From assembly GCA_003194485.1 (NCBI GenBank), contig PQXD01000009.1, positions 1 through 34,717 on the forward strand: a stretch of 34,717 nt of DNA, in the 5' to 3' direction. Below are positions 8,004-15,768 of the stretch, in pieces; within the stretch, counting starts at the first letter, position 1; every line of letters starts with the position of its first letter. The notes beneath the pieces were generated by a model. That model was not told the origin of the DNA, made no database searches, and saw only the letters and a list, made by a program, of their open reading frames with translations. The position numbers and the translations under genes were made by a program. Source of the DNA: Deltaproteobacteria bacterium. Lineage in GTDB: Bacteria; Desulfobacterota; Dissulfuribacteria; Dissulfuribacterales; UBA3076.

Positions 8004-8800
8004 ACATGGATAGAAGACAATTCATAAAGATAGCCGGGCTTTCCACCTTATTTGGCCTGGGGGGCAAGGGTGCGTTCGAGTTTCTCCGCCCCGGCGCGCT
8101 CGATGCCGCGGTGCACCACGGAGAGGAACATGCTCCGGAGAAGCCCAAAGAGGTGCGGAAACAGTGGGCAATGACCATTGATGTCGAGAAGTGTGCAGAG
8201 CCAGGGGTCGTGGAGAAGTGCATAAAGGCATGTCACTCGACGCACAATGTACCTGACTTCGGGGATTCAAAGAACAAGGTGGTGTGGCTTTGGGAAGACG
8301 ACTATGAGCACACCTTTGCAGAGAACGAGAACGAATATATGGACGATCACGTGAAGGAGTTGCCGTTTCTGTGTCTGTGCAACCACTGTGAGCATCCTCC
8401 ATGTGTAAGGGTGTGTCCTACCAAGGCCACATTCAAGAGACCCGACGGGATCGTGGCCATGGACTATCACCGCTGCATCGGGTGCCGCTTCTGCATGGCT
8501 GCATGTCCATACGGCTCCCGCAGCTTCAACTGGCTGGATCCCAGGGAGGGTCTCAACGAGAAGGAACTCAATATGGAGTTTCCCACCCGGGTGAGAGGCG
8601 TGGTGGAAAAATGTAACTTCTGTGTGGAAAGGCTTGCAAAGGACAAGTTGCCTGCATGCGTTGAAGCAGCGCCACAGGCCTTGACCTTTGGGGACCTGAC
8701 AGACCCCGATTCCAACGTGAGGCAGATCCTGCGCAGGCGTAGTTCCATGAGGCGTAAGCTAGAGCTCGGCACAGGGCCGTGCATCTTCTACCTAGTGTGA
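8000..8800 (+). CDS. dsrO: DsrO, periplasmic Tat-exported iron-sulfur subunit
   Basis: A 266-residue ferredoxin-like subunit of the NrfC/PsrB type. The N-terminus DRRQFIKIAGLSTLFGLGG is a twin-arginine signal, so the folded protein is exported. Cysteine groups for several [4Fe-4S] clusters appear: C65, C74 and C78 near the N-terminus, CLCNHCEHPPCVRVC (125-139), CIGCRFCMAAC (159-169) and CNFCVERLAKDKLPAC (205-220). I place the start at 8000, overlapping the dsrJ stop, because the twin-arginine motif follows at once; a further upstream start would put unrelated basic sequence in front. It transfers electrons between DsrJ and DsrP. Confidence 0.95.
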   Translation: MNMDRRQFIKIAGLSTLFGLGGKGAFEFLRPGALDAAVHHGEEHAPEKPKEVRKQWAMTIDVEKCAEPGVVEKCIKACHSTHNVPDFGDSKNKVVWLWEDDYEHTFAENENEYMDDHVKELPFLCLCNHCEHPPCVRVCPTKATFKRPDGIVAMDYHRCIGCRFCMAACPYGSRSFNWLDPREGLNEKELNMEFPTRVRGVVEKCNFCVERLAKDKLPACVEAAPQALTFGDLTDPDSNVRQILRRRSSMRRKLELGTGPCIFYLV

Positions 8801-8807
8801 GGTTGCC

Positions 8808-9968
8808 ATGATAGAAAAGGCTTTAAAGGGTGAACCGAGATACTATATGTGGATAGTTTTTCTGCTGGCCATTATAGGGGTCGGCTTCGGGTGCTGGCTT
8901 TACCAGCTCAATGTCGGACTGGGGATTACCGGGATGGGCAGGGACATCTCCTGGGGTGTGTATATCGGCCAGTTCACATATCTGGTCGGAGTGGCCGCAT
9001 CTGCCGTTATGATCGTCATACCGTTGTATCTTCATAATTACAGGAAATATGCCAAGATCATAGTTTTCGGTGAGTTTCTTGCAATTGCGGCAGTAACTAT
9101 GTGCCTGCTGTTCATTGTGGTGGATATAGGGCAGCCGCAGAGGATGCTCAATGTCGTGCTGCACCCCACGCCCAACTCCATACTCTTCTGGGATATGATC
9201 GTGCTGAGCGGCTATCTCCTGATCAATATCATAGTCGGGTATAACTGCCTGCTGGCAGAGGCGAAAAAAGTACCGCATCCCGGATGGCTGAAACCTTTTA
9301 TTTATCTCTCCATACCCTGGGCAGTCAGCATCCACACAGTAACGGCCTTTCTGTACGCCGGCCTTCCCGGAAGGCATTCCTGGCTGACGGCCGTCATGGC
9401 CCCCAGGTTTCTTGCATCGGCCTTTGCATCCGGCCCTGCCCTGCTGATAATTGTGCTCCTTATTATCGAAAGGGTCAGCAAGTTCGATCCGGGAAGAGAT
9501 GCCTTGCAGACCATAGCCAAGACCGTCTGCTATGCCATGATCGTAAACCTGTTCCTGGTGGGCATGGAGTTTTTCACGGCCTTTTACAGCAATATCCCAG
9601 GACATATGCATGGCCTTCAATACCTGTTTGTCGGCCTGCACGGCCACGGCAAGCTTGTGGGATGGATGTGGACAGCCGCTCCATTTGCGTTTATTGGTGT
9701 CCTTCTCTTGCTGATCCCGCCTGCCCGAAGGCACCACGGGATCCTGGCCTTTGCATGCGCATCGGTTTTCATTGCCTGCTGGATCGATAAGGGCGTGGCA
9801 CTGGTCATTGGTGGATTCATCCCCAATCCCTTTGAGAGGATCACAGAGTACTCGGCCACCTTTCCCGAGATAACTATTGCGACAGCCATCTGGGCGATCG
9901 GGGCATTGATACTTACAGTGCTTCATAAGGTTGCAGTGACCATCAGGGAGGAAGAGGCAGCAACATAA
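8808..9968 (+). CDS. dsrP: DsrP, NrfD/PsrC-type membrane subunit
   Basis: A 386-residue polytopic membrane protein of the NrfD/PsrC family with about ten hydrophobic segments spread over the whole length, from residue 14 (YMWIVFLLAIIGVGFGCWLY) to about residue 376. It is expected to exchange electrons with the quinone pool and to hold DsrO at the membrane. It starts 7 bases after dsrO and is the last gene of the operon: a strong hairpin with a T run follows 25 bases past the stop. Length and order match sulfate-reducer dsrMKJOP operons. Confidence 0.95.
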   Translation: MIEKALKGEPRYYMWIVFLLAIIGVGFGCWLYQLNVGLGITGMGRDISWGVYIGQFTYLVGVAASAVMIVIPLYLHNYRKYAKIIVFGEFLAIAAVTMCLLFIVVDIGQPQRMLNVVLHPTPNSILFWDMIVLSGYLLINIIVGYNCLLAEAKKVPHPGWLKPFIYLSIPWAVSIHTVTAFLYAGLPGRHSWLTAVMAPRFLASAFASGPALLIIVLLIIERVSKFDPGRDALQTIAKTVCYAMIVNLFLVGMEFFTAFYSNIPGHMHGLQYLFVGLHGHGKLVGWMWTAAPFAFIGVLLLLIPPARRHHGILAFACASVFIACWIDKGVALVIGGFIPNPFERITEYSATFPEITIATAIWAIGALILTVLHKVAVTIREEEAAT

Positions 9969-9993
9969 ACCGGGTTTTTCATCAGGCAGAATC

Positions 9994-10024
9994 AAAAAGC
10001 CCGCCATATCCGGCGGGCTTTTTA
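9994..10024 (+). terminator. Rho-independent terminator of dsrMKJOP
   Basis: GCCCGCC (9999-10005) and GGCGGGC (10012-10018) form a GC-rich stem with a six-base loop. A-rich sequence precedes it and a T run follows. It lies directly after dsrP and separates dsrMKJOP from the kinase-like gene at 10048. Confidence 0.9.
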
Positions 10025-10047
10025 TTTATCCGGATATCTGAAAAAAT

Positions 10048-11208
10048 ATGGTCATTAAATATCTTTTCTCTGCTCCCAAAGGGGATATCCCTGTTTGTTA
10101 TGACGATCTCCAGCGGCCTTTCCTGATCAGTCCCGGGAAAAGCCATCCTTTTCTGATCTTGGGTAACTATTTCGAGGCAATCAAGGACTTTATTCTCAGG
10201 GACCATGGGAGGCCCTTGGTCAGAGTTCTCCGCGAACAGCTTAAGACGGATATCGGCCCTGACGGTATCAGTGAGATTCTGATTCGCACTGAAAAGCATG
10301 GGGCGCTTTACCATTTGGCAAGCGCAGAGGTCTTTTCCGGCAGGCAGTCCATGAAGATGTGCGTCAGTACCGCTGTTTCTGAAAATGAAAAGGCATGGCT
10401 GAGGCATGAATTTGATCTGCTAAAATTCCTGAATTCAACATTTGCCCTTCCCTATCTGCCAGTGCCGTATTTTCAGGGAGATACCAGGGTTCATTCAGAT
10501 CACGGAGACGAATCCCTGACCATGTCTTTGACAGAGTGGTTTGAAGACTATCACGAATGGCATCTCTCCATGGATGAAAAAGGGGGGAAACAACGGATTT
10601 GCATCTGGGATCTGCAAAGAGGGCTCTGTTTTGCATCAAAAGAGGAGGGATTTGAAATCTTCAGACAGATCTCTAAGGTACTCACCCTGTATTATGATAC
10701 ACGGGACTTTAACCAGATCTATCCCTGGCACCACGCGGCAGGGGACTTCATAGTCAGGAGAAAGGATGGAATTATTGATGTCAAGCTCACAACAGCCAGG
10801 AGATATGAGCCGGCCATGTTATTTTCATCAGAGGATAACATCGATCCGGTGACAGCATTGACCTATTTCTTTTTGAACCTGTCGATTAGAATGCGACTGG
10901 ATAAATTGGACGGAGCAGGTATCAATGCATGGGCCGGTAGTTTTTCAGTGGAGGCCTTAATACAAGGGTTCTTCGAGGGTCTTGGGATCATGGATGCCGA
11001 TGGCAGATACGGTCTGGGCAAACTCAGGGACCTGCTTTCTCTGTTTAAGGCCTTTGACCGGGAAGAGCTTGCCGGCCTTTTTCAGCCACTTTTGGATCTG
11101 TACGCAAAAGAAGATCCAGAGGACTTTTCAGTAATACAGGCCAACCTGGGAAGTCATGTCAAACAGCTATATGAGGCTATACAGAACTTTTATTTAAGGG
11201 ACGATTAA
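10048..11208 (+). CDS. Kinase-fold-like conserved protein of the dsr island
   Basis: A 386-residue soluble protein that I cannot name. The middle resembles an aminoglycoside phosphotransferase/eukaryotic-like kinase fold: a basic N-lobe with EKAWLRHEFDLLKFL (113-127), a hinge-like LTEWFEDYHEWH (161-172), and a loop YPWHHAAGDFIV (225-236) followed by GIIDVKLTTARRY (241-253), where HxD and DFG-like motifs would sit. The catalytic Asp of the HxD position is not evident, so it may be inactive or diverged. The ribosome site before the ATG at 10048 is weak. It lies 30 bases after the dsrMKJOP terminator, so expression needs read-through or an unseen promoter. Repeat DNA follows. The kinase assignment is tentative. 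Confidence 0.65.
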   Translation: MVIKYLFSAPKGDIPVCYDDLQRPFLISPGKSHPFLILGNYFEAIKDFILRDHGRPLVRVLREQLKTDIGPDGISEILIRTEKHGALYHLASAEVFSGRQSMKMCVSTAVSENEKAWLRHEFDLLKFLNSTFALPYLPVPYFQGDTRVHSDHGDESLTMSLTEWFEDYHEWHLSMDEKGGKQRICIWDLQRGLCFASKEEGFEIFRQISKVLTLYYDTRDFNQIYPWHHAAGDFIVRRKDGIIDVKLTTARRYEPAMLFSSEDNIDPVTALTYFFLNLSIRMRLDKLDGAGINAWAGSFSVEALIQGFFEGLGIMDADGRYGLGKLRDLLSLFKAFDREELAGLFQPLLDLYAKEDPEDFSVIQANLGSHVKQLYEAIQNFYLRDD

Positions 11209-11216
11209 ATGGACAA

Positions 11217-11410
11217 ATGAACATCGAACATCGAACGTCCAACATCGAATGATGAATGGGAAGAGATGAAGAAACAGACTTATAATCTGAAAAAATGAAC
11301 ATCGAATGGTGAAGGGGGGCGGCTGAAAAGAAACGGAAATAGCTGCTGGATGTTCGGTATTTGGATATTGGTTTTTCATTCGACGTTCAGCTTTCAAATT
11401 TCGATGATGC
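11217..11410. repeat. GAACATCGAA-type degenerate intergenic repeat
   Basis: The gap after the kinase-like gene holds direct copies of GAACATCGAA and close variants at about 11218-11252 and again near 11299. Inverted counterparts such as CATTCGACGTTC lie near 11379-11390. Short repeats of this kind are scattered in many deltaproteobacterial genomes. No open frame or RNA gene is evident here. Confidence 0.6.
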
Positions 11411-11489
11411 TTTGATGGCAAAAGTATGTTATATTTCAGAATTTATTTCAGATAAATTATTCTAAGCGTTCAAATATAAGGAGGCGTTT

Positions 11490-12149
11490 ATGGCCCGTCC
11501 GGAGCGAGATGGTTCCATCCGCAGGAACCAATTGATTAAAGATCTTGAAAAAGAGATGGAGGATAATCCGAATTCCGTCATTGCGGCCCTCAGGCTTGGC
11601 ATAGTCTATCAGAATGCCGAGAGACTGGAGGATGCAGAATCCACCTTCAAATATGGCCTGAAGCTTGATCCATTGTCCTATGAGATAAAAATCAATTTGA
11701 GTGCACTCTATTTCCAGATGGGCAGACTTGAGGACGGCATAAACGAGAGCAAAGAGGCGCTCAGGATTCGCCCCGAGTCTGCCGAGGCCATGTCTAATAT
11801 AGCTGCAGCCTATATCCACATGCAGAGATGGAAGGAGGCAGCAGAATATCTCAATAAGGCCCTTGAGATCAAACCGGAAATGATTACCGCCCTGGCCAAT
11901 CTCGTTACTGTCAACGTGGAACTTGATGAGCTGGACAGTGCCATTGAGGCCGGGAAAAAGGCCGTCAGCCTGGCCCCTAAATTTGGTGTCGCCCACAACA
12001 ACCTTGCAGTTGCCTATTACTACCACGGGGATTACGACCTGTCCCTCGATCACCTTGAAAAGGCCAAAAAGATCGGATATGCGGTCTCTCCTCAGTTTGC
12101 GGAGATGGTCTCAGCCAAGGCAAAATCTCAGACAAAAGAGGCCAGCTAA
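11490..12149 (+). CDS. TPR repeat protein
   Basis: A 219-residue soluble protein made almost entirely of tetratricopeptide repeats. About five are visible from residue 30 to 205, for example SVIAALRLGIVYQNAERLED, SYEIKINLSALYFQMGRLED and FGVAHNNLAVAYYYHGDYD. Such folds are protein-binding scaffolds; no catalytic motif is seen. TAAGGAGG (11477-11484) fixes the ATG at 11490. It is the first of three closely spaced plus-strand genes between the two dsr operons, with 6 bases to the next gene. The partner is unknown, but Dsr assembly is the obvious hypothesis from position. Confidence 0.85.
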   Translation: MARPERDGSIRRNQLIKDLEKEMEDNPNSVIAALRLGIVYQNAERLEDAESTFKYGLKLDPLSYEIKINLSALYFQMGRLEDGINESKEALRIRPESAEAMSNIAAAYIHMQRWKEAAEYLNKALEIKPEMITALANLVTVNVELDELDSAIEAGKKAVSLAPKFGVAHNNLAVAYYYHGDYDLSLDHLEKAKKIGYAVSPQFAEMVSAKAKSQTKEAS

Positions 12150-12155
12150 AAACCC

Positions 12156-13262
12156 ATGGCAACAGGAACGATTGCTCACAAGCCTCTCTGTCCATTCTGT
12201 GACAGTCCCATAGATCGCCCAAAAAAAGTGGAGCCGAGGAGACTCGGAGACTTTGACTACGGTGCATGCGAGTGCGGAGCGGTATATGTCCACGATGTCA
12301 CAGGGCACAATCTTGGTGCAGCCTGGGTTGAGGCACTTGGTTTTGCCTGCAACGACGATTGGGACCTGGCGTGGAGTCTCGCGCCCGGAGAGGACTATGA
12401 GGACGCTATTTTAGAAAATTATGATATTGAGTCTCACCTTATCCAGCCCACCGGAAGAACAAAGGACGAGAAAGTAGTAAGGGCCGCACTCGTCTTTATT
12501 CGAATGAGAAAAGACATCCGTGAGGTCACCCATGAGGGTGTCAAAGAGAGGCTCGAGTTGCTCTCCGAACCCTGGATCTCTCAGGAAGAGAAAGATAAGG
12601 CCTATTTGGAAAGGAGATCACGCCGGTACTCCAAGCAGCAGGTCAAGGCCCTTGTACAGGCTGGAGAGGTTGAAAAACTCAGGACAATGACCCTTGAAGA
12701 CCCCCTGGTTTTGAGAAAGATTCAACGCCTTCTGTATTCAACAGACGAGATGATGTGGAAGGCAATTACCACACTGGGTGCGGTTGCAGGGGCACTGGCC
12801 ACAGAGAGACCGGTCCTTGTAGGCGATCTGGTCAGGAGGCTCCTTCTGGCCAGCGGCGACTCAGCAGCCACGAACTGGGGATCCATAGAGACGATTGGTG
12901 AAATAATACGTGCCCAGCCAAAGATATATGGCTCTTTCATGCGGCACATACTCGTATTCATGAACGATCCGCCCTCGTGTCCCGCGGTACTTTGGGCATT
13001 TGGCCGTATCGGTGAATTACATCCGCAGGTTGTGAGGTCCAACGCATTTTTTGCCCTGTTTGGCCTGCTGACGAATCCTGAGCCGAAGATACGGGGCCAT
13101 GCAGTGTGGGCATTTGGCCGCACGAAGGCCAAGGAGGCGCTAAGGGCCATTCAGGGAATGACAGACGATACCGGGGAGCTGACTCTTTTTGATGGCCAGT
13201 CCATCAGGTATACGACTGTAGGCGAGCTGGCGACAGAGGCCGTTGAGCGTATCGAGGGCTGA
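12156..13262 (+). CDS. Zinc-ribbon/HEAT-repeat protein of the dsr island
   Basis: A 368-residue soluble protein. The N-terminus carries a probable metal site, CPFCDSP (12-18) paired with CECG (38-41). A conserved-looking middle region follows, with DDWDLAWSLAPGEDYEDAIL near residues 67-86. From about residue 180 to the end there are HEAT-like helical repeats (KAITTLGAVAGALATERP, PAVLWAFGRIGELHPQVV, IRGHAVWAFGRTKAKEAL). It starts 6 bases after the TPR gene and is followed closely by a second TPR gene, so all three are one transcript. From memory, related proteins occur in sulfate reducers, sometimes near dsr genes. No enzymatic function can be read; a scaffold or cofactor-handling role is inference. 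Confidence 0.8.
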   Translation: MATGTIAHKPLCPFCDSPIDRPKKVEPRRLGDFDYGACECGAVYVHDVTGHNLGAAWVEALGFACNDDWDLAWSLAPGEDYEDAILENYDIESHLIQPTGRTKDEKVVRAALVFIRMRKDIREVTHEGVKERLELLSEPWISQEEKDKAYLERRSRRYSKQQVKALVQAGEVEKLRTMTLEDPLVLRKIQRLLYSTDEMMWKAITTLGAVAGALATERPVLVGDLVRRLLLASGDSAATNWGSIETIGEIIRAQPKIYGSFMRHILVFMNDPPSCPAVLWAFGRIGELHPQVVRSNAFFALFGLLTNPEPKIRGHAVWAFGRTKAKEALRAIQGMTDDTGELTLFDGQSIRYTTVGELATEAVERIEG

Positions 13263-13292
13263 TCAGTCACTTGATTGCCGGGAGGGGATGAG

Positions 13293-13895
13293 ATGAATGA
13301 ACAGGCGGCTTCGAGTACGTCAGAAGGGAAAGATAAAGAACTCACAAAAGCAGAGGCCCTGTACCGGGAGGCAAAGATTATGAGTGTACAGGGGAGATCC
13401 CTGGACGCCCTTGAGAAATTTGAGGAGGCACTTGAGATTTATGAGGCCGTTGGTGGAAGAGACGTGGAGGTTGCAAACATCTGTGAGCAGATAGGAGATC
13501 TCCGTACAATGCGGGGAAATTTCAAGGGGGCCATACCTGCCTATCAGAGAGGGCTGACAATATGTGAAAAAAAGCATGACCCTGTCAGTACCGTTTTGCT
13601 GGTAGAGAAAATCATTGATCTCTACAGGCAGCTCGAGGAACTGGACAAGACCCTTCCATACTATTTTCGGGCACTCGAGCTCGTGGAAGAGCTTGAGGAC
13701 GTCGGCAGGGCCGGGCTATATCTCACGGGAATTGGTGATATTTACCAAAAAAGGGGTGACCTGGACAAGGCCCTGGATGCCTACAGGACTGCCCAAAGGA
13801 TTTATCAGGGCATGGCATCCAGGGAGAGGGCGGAGATACTTGAAAAGGGCATAAAAGCAATTGAGGAGGCTATGTCGGCCGGGGCTTCTAAATGA
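13293..13895 (+). CDS. TPR repeat protein
   Basis: A soluble protein of 200 residues with TPR-type helix pairs: AEALYREAKIMSVQGRSLDA, VANICEQIGDLRTMRGNFKG, LVEKIIDLYRQLEELDK and YLTGIGDIYQKRGDLDKAL. GGGAGGGG lies 6-8 bases before the ATG at 13293, which I prefer to the upstream in-frame TTG at 13275. It is the third gene of the TPR-HEAT-TPR unit. A perfect 35-bp inverted repeat starts 6 bases past the stop and may end transcription. No enzymatic motif is present. Confidence 0.85.
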   Translation: MNEQAASSTSEGKDKELTKAEALYREAKIMSVQGRSLDALEKFEEALEIYEAVGGRDVEVANICEQIGDLRTMRGNFKGAIPAYQRGLTICEKKHDPVSTVLLVEKIIDLYRQLEELDKTLPYYFRALELVEELEDVGRAGLYLTGIGDIYQKRGDLDKALDAYRTAQRIYQGMASRERAEILEKGIKAIEEAMSAGASK

Positions 13896-13901
13896 CTTAT
13901 T

Positions 13902-14017
13902 CCCCCTGGCGGTAGGCAGCTTTTTTCGGGTTTCAACCGCGGGCGGATTGCACCAAAATGGGTATTTGCACCGGATTATGCTTTGAAACCCGAAAAAAGC
14001 TGCCTACCGCCAGGGGG
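13902..14017. repeat. Perfect 35-bp inverted repeat with conserved loop core
   Basis: Bases 13902-13936 and 13983-14017 are perfect reverse complements. The 46-base loop between them contains CCGCGGGCGGATTGCACC. The inner end of the arms plus the loop (GGGTTTCAACCGCGGGCGG) matches the core of the repeats at 21374, 22922 and 25129, while the outer arm sequence is different. The element fills the convergent gap between the TPR gene and the minus-strand YkgJ-like gene and could also stop transcription from both sides. Confidence 0.8.
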
Positions 14018-14028
14018 TTGAATACTCA

Positions 14029-14571
14029 CTATTCAGCAGTACCAAGGAGAACGGCAGCCACAGGCCACCGCCTCCTGCCGAGATCCTCACCTTTCAACGC
14101 TACAGAGAGTTCGTAGAGTCTTTTCTGCAGGGATTCCAGGTTAAGGGTAGGATAGGTTTTTCCCTGCTCAAAGCCGGAGAGGCCGCATACACGGCTTTTA
14201 TCACCGATCACTGTGGGGATCCCGTAGGTGCGGCAGTTCATGGGCCGGGCGTCATAGCAGATGCACTCTCCACTGTCAGTCAACAGGGGGCACCTGATGC
14301 GGGCAATTGAGAGGTCTGCCCTGGCGGTGATTAACTGATTCCACGACTTGATGGCCTTTTTTGCAATGTTCAGGACAGCGCGCCTCTGCTTTCTGCTCAG
14401 GGAATCAAAATGCCGGCGGATGTATAATGCCTCTATTAATGAGACATCAAATACCGCATGACAGCAATCGGTACACCCCTTTCTGCACCGTACCTCCTGA
14501 CTGTAGAGTTCCTGTATATCCGCCACTGCCCTGTCAGCAAGGTCGAATAGATTTTCAAGGTCTTTAAACAT
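14029..14571 (-). CDS. YkgJ-family cysteine cluster protein
   Basis: A 180-residue soluble protein of the zinc/iron-binding YkgJ (CxxxCxxCC) type. CRKGCTDCC is near residue 29, and the partner cysteines follow in IRCPLLTDSGECICYDARPMNCRTYGIP, the usual second half of the motif. It is read leftward and ends 12 bases from the 35-bp inverted repeat. A divergent homologue starts at 14744. The biochemical role of the family is poorly known; metal or Fe-S binding is expected. Presence of two copies between the dsr operons suggests work on the Fe-S or siroheme enzymes encoded there, which is inference. Confidence 0.85.
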   Translation of the reverse strand: MFKDLENLFDLADRAVADIQELYSQEVRCRKGCTDCCHAVFDVSLIEALYIRRHFDSLSRKQRRAVLNIAKKAIKSWNQLITARADLSIARIRCPLLTDSGECICYDARPMNCRTYGIPTVIGDKSRVCGLSGFEQGKTYPTLNLESLQKRLYELSVALKGEDLGRRRWPVAAVLLGTAE

Positions 14572-14630
14572 TGATTAATAATATGCCTATTGAGTCATCC
14601 ACGCAATAATGTATGATTATTCATTAACCG

Positions 14631-14678
14631 TTCATAGGTTCATAGGTTCATAGGTTCAATGGTTCAGGGGTTCATGAG
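14631..14678. repeat. 8-bp tandem repeat
   Basis: Six successive 8-base units: TTCATAGG three times, then TTCAATGG, TTCAGGGG and TTCATGAG. They lie in the divergent gap between the two YkgJ-like genes. Related GGTTCAGGGGTTCA occurs at 18817-18830 just before the PHP gene. This could be a slippage-prone spacer that alters promoter spacing, but no promoter was found overlapping it. Confidence 0.75.
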
Positions 14679-14743
14679 AATCTAAACCGTACCCACAAGC
14701 CGGAGCCAGCATAACAACAGTACAATACAGGAAATATATTACC

Positions 14744-15460
14744 ATGGAATCAGAAAAAAAAATCGAGTCCTGCATACGATGCGGCACATGCTGCGAAAAT
14801 GGCGGTCCCACCCTGCACTCTGAGGACAGGATATTTCTCCAAAAGGGCGTCCTGATGCCAACACACCTCTTTACCCTGAGGGCCGGAGAGCTGGCATATC
14901 ATCCCCTTGAGGAGAGGCTCATAGAACTCTCGGATGAGATGATCAAGATAAAAGGCAAGGATGACGGATCAGGTGCCTGTATATTCTACGATGCAAAACA
15001 GCATGGCTGCGCCATCTATGAAGACCGTCCCCTGGAATGCAGGGCCCTCAAATGCTGGGACACCAGGGACATTGAAGGGCTTTTCATGCAGGACCTTCTA
15101 TCGCGTTTTGATCTCTGCCCGGAAGGCTCTGCCATTGCCGAGCTGATCCCGGCCTATGAGAGGAGCTTTCCTCCCGGACGAATTTACGGCCTCTTAAGTA
15201 AAGCAGGTCCACGAGAAGGAGCGCAACAGGCCGGTCCTGAAATCGAACAGATGGTCTCAACCGATGAGGCCTTTCGCCAAAAGGTTATTGAGACGCTGGG
15301 GCCCGGAGAGGACGAGCTCGAGTTCTTCTTCGGACGGCCGGTCAGGTCCCTCATCGAAGGTATCCGAACCTTGATGAATACAAATAAAAAAAGACCTCCT
15401 ATAACACCACATAAGAGGCCTTTCCTCTATCCATGCACAGCAAAACCGGTCTTTCTTTAA
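14744..15460 (+). CDS. YkgJ-family cysteine cluster protein
   Basis: A 238-residue soluble protein with the CxxCGxCC form of the YkgJ motif: CIRCGTCC near residue 9, then GACIFYDAKQHGCAIYEDRP and LECRALKCWD. AGGAA precedes the ATG. It diverges from the other YkgJ-like gene and converges on dsrD with only 35 bases between stops. The last codons contain a hairpin (AAAGACCTC 15390-15398 with GAGGCCTTT 15415-15423, one mismatch). The substrate or metal is unknown. Confidence 0.85.
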   Translation: MESEKKIESCIRCGTCCENGGPTLHSEDRIFLQKGVLMPTHLFTLRAGELAYHPLEERLIELSDEMIKIKGKDDGSGACIFYDAKQHGCAIYEDRPLECRALKCWDTRDIEGLFMQDLLSRFDLCPEGSAIAELIPAYERSFPPGRIYGLLSKAGPREGAQQAGPEIEQMVSTDEAFRQKVIETLGPGEDELEFFFGRPVRSLIEGIRTLMNTNKKRPPITPHKRPFLYPCTAKPVFL

Positions 15461-15489
15461 TTAAATAAGGCTGATTTTGCTGTTTTATT
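15438..15489 (+). terminator. Possible terminator between the YkgJ-like gene and dsrD
   Basis: CAGCAAAA (15438-15445) and TTTTGCTG (15475-15482) form an 8-bp stem followed by a T-rich tract. The loop of 29 bases is long, so the hairpin is only a weak terminator candidate. It sits in the 35-base convergent gap. Confidence 0.35.
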
Positions 15490-15495
15490 TCCTAT

Positions 15496-15750
15496 CTATT
15501 CTTCTCCGCCGAACTGTTCCGCCTCGCTCTTGCCGGCACCCTTTAGGCCGTAGAGAGTAGTGCTTCCCGAAGACCAGTACTCGATCTTTTCTTCCTTGAC
15601 CAGTTCGGTGGCCGCTTTTTTTATCTCCCGCGATTTGGCATCGGGATCTGCCTTGCACAAGTCTTTAAAATACATCTTTGACTTGAATTTCCCTTTTTTG
15701 GTCATAAAATCCAAAATTTTCTTTTTTAGTTCTTCCATGTCTGCTGCCAT
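15496..15750 (-). CDS. dsrD: DsrD, small activator of sulfite reductase
   Basis: An 84-residue winged-helix protein with the typical start MEELKKKILDFM and the body KSKMYFKDLCKADPD and VKEEKIEYWSSGSTTLYG. DsrD has been shown to act as an allosteric activator of DsrAB in reducing organisms, and its presence marks a reductive dsr system. GAGGAAAC precedes the ATG at 15750; a second in-frame ATG lies four codons later. It is 18 bases after dsrB in the same transcript. The C-terminal tail (KSEAEQFGGEE) is acidic and probably flexible. Confidence 0.96.
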   Translation of the reverse strand: MAADMEELKKKILDFMTKKGKFKSKMYFKDLCKADPDAKSREIKKAATELVKEEKIEYWSSGSTTLYGLKGAGKSEAEQFGGEE

Positions 15751-15768
15751 AATAGTTTCCTCATTTAA

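Noticed and set aside
8823-10007. A long minus-strand frame (394 codons) opposite dsrP
   Set aside because: Antisense to the clear NrfD-type membrane gene and running into its terminator; no domain seen.
13902-14017. CRISPR-like repeat
   Set aside because: It is a single inverted repeat with one loop; there are no regularly spaced direct repeats with unique spacers and no cas genes.
14631-14678. CRISPR array or origin iterons
   Set aside because: The 8-bp units abut without spacers and there is no DnaA-box or replication gene nearby.
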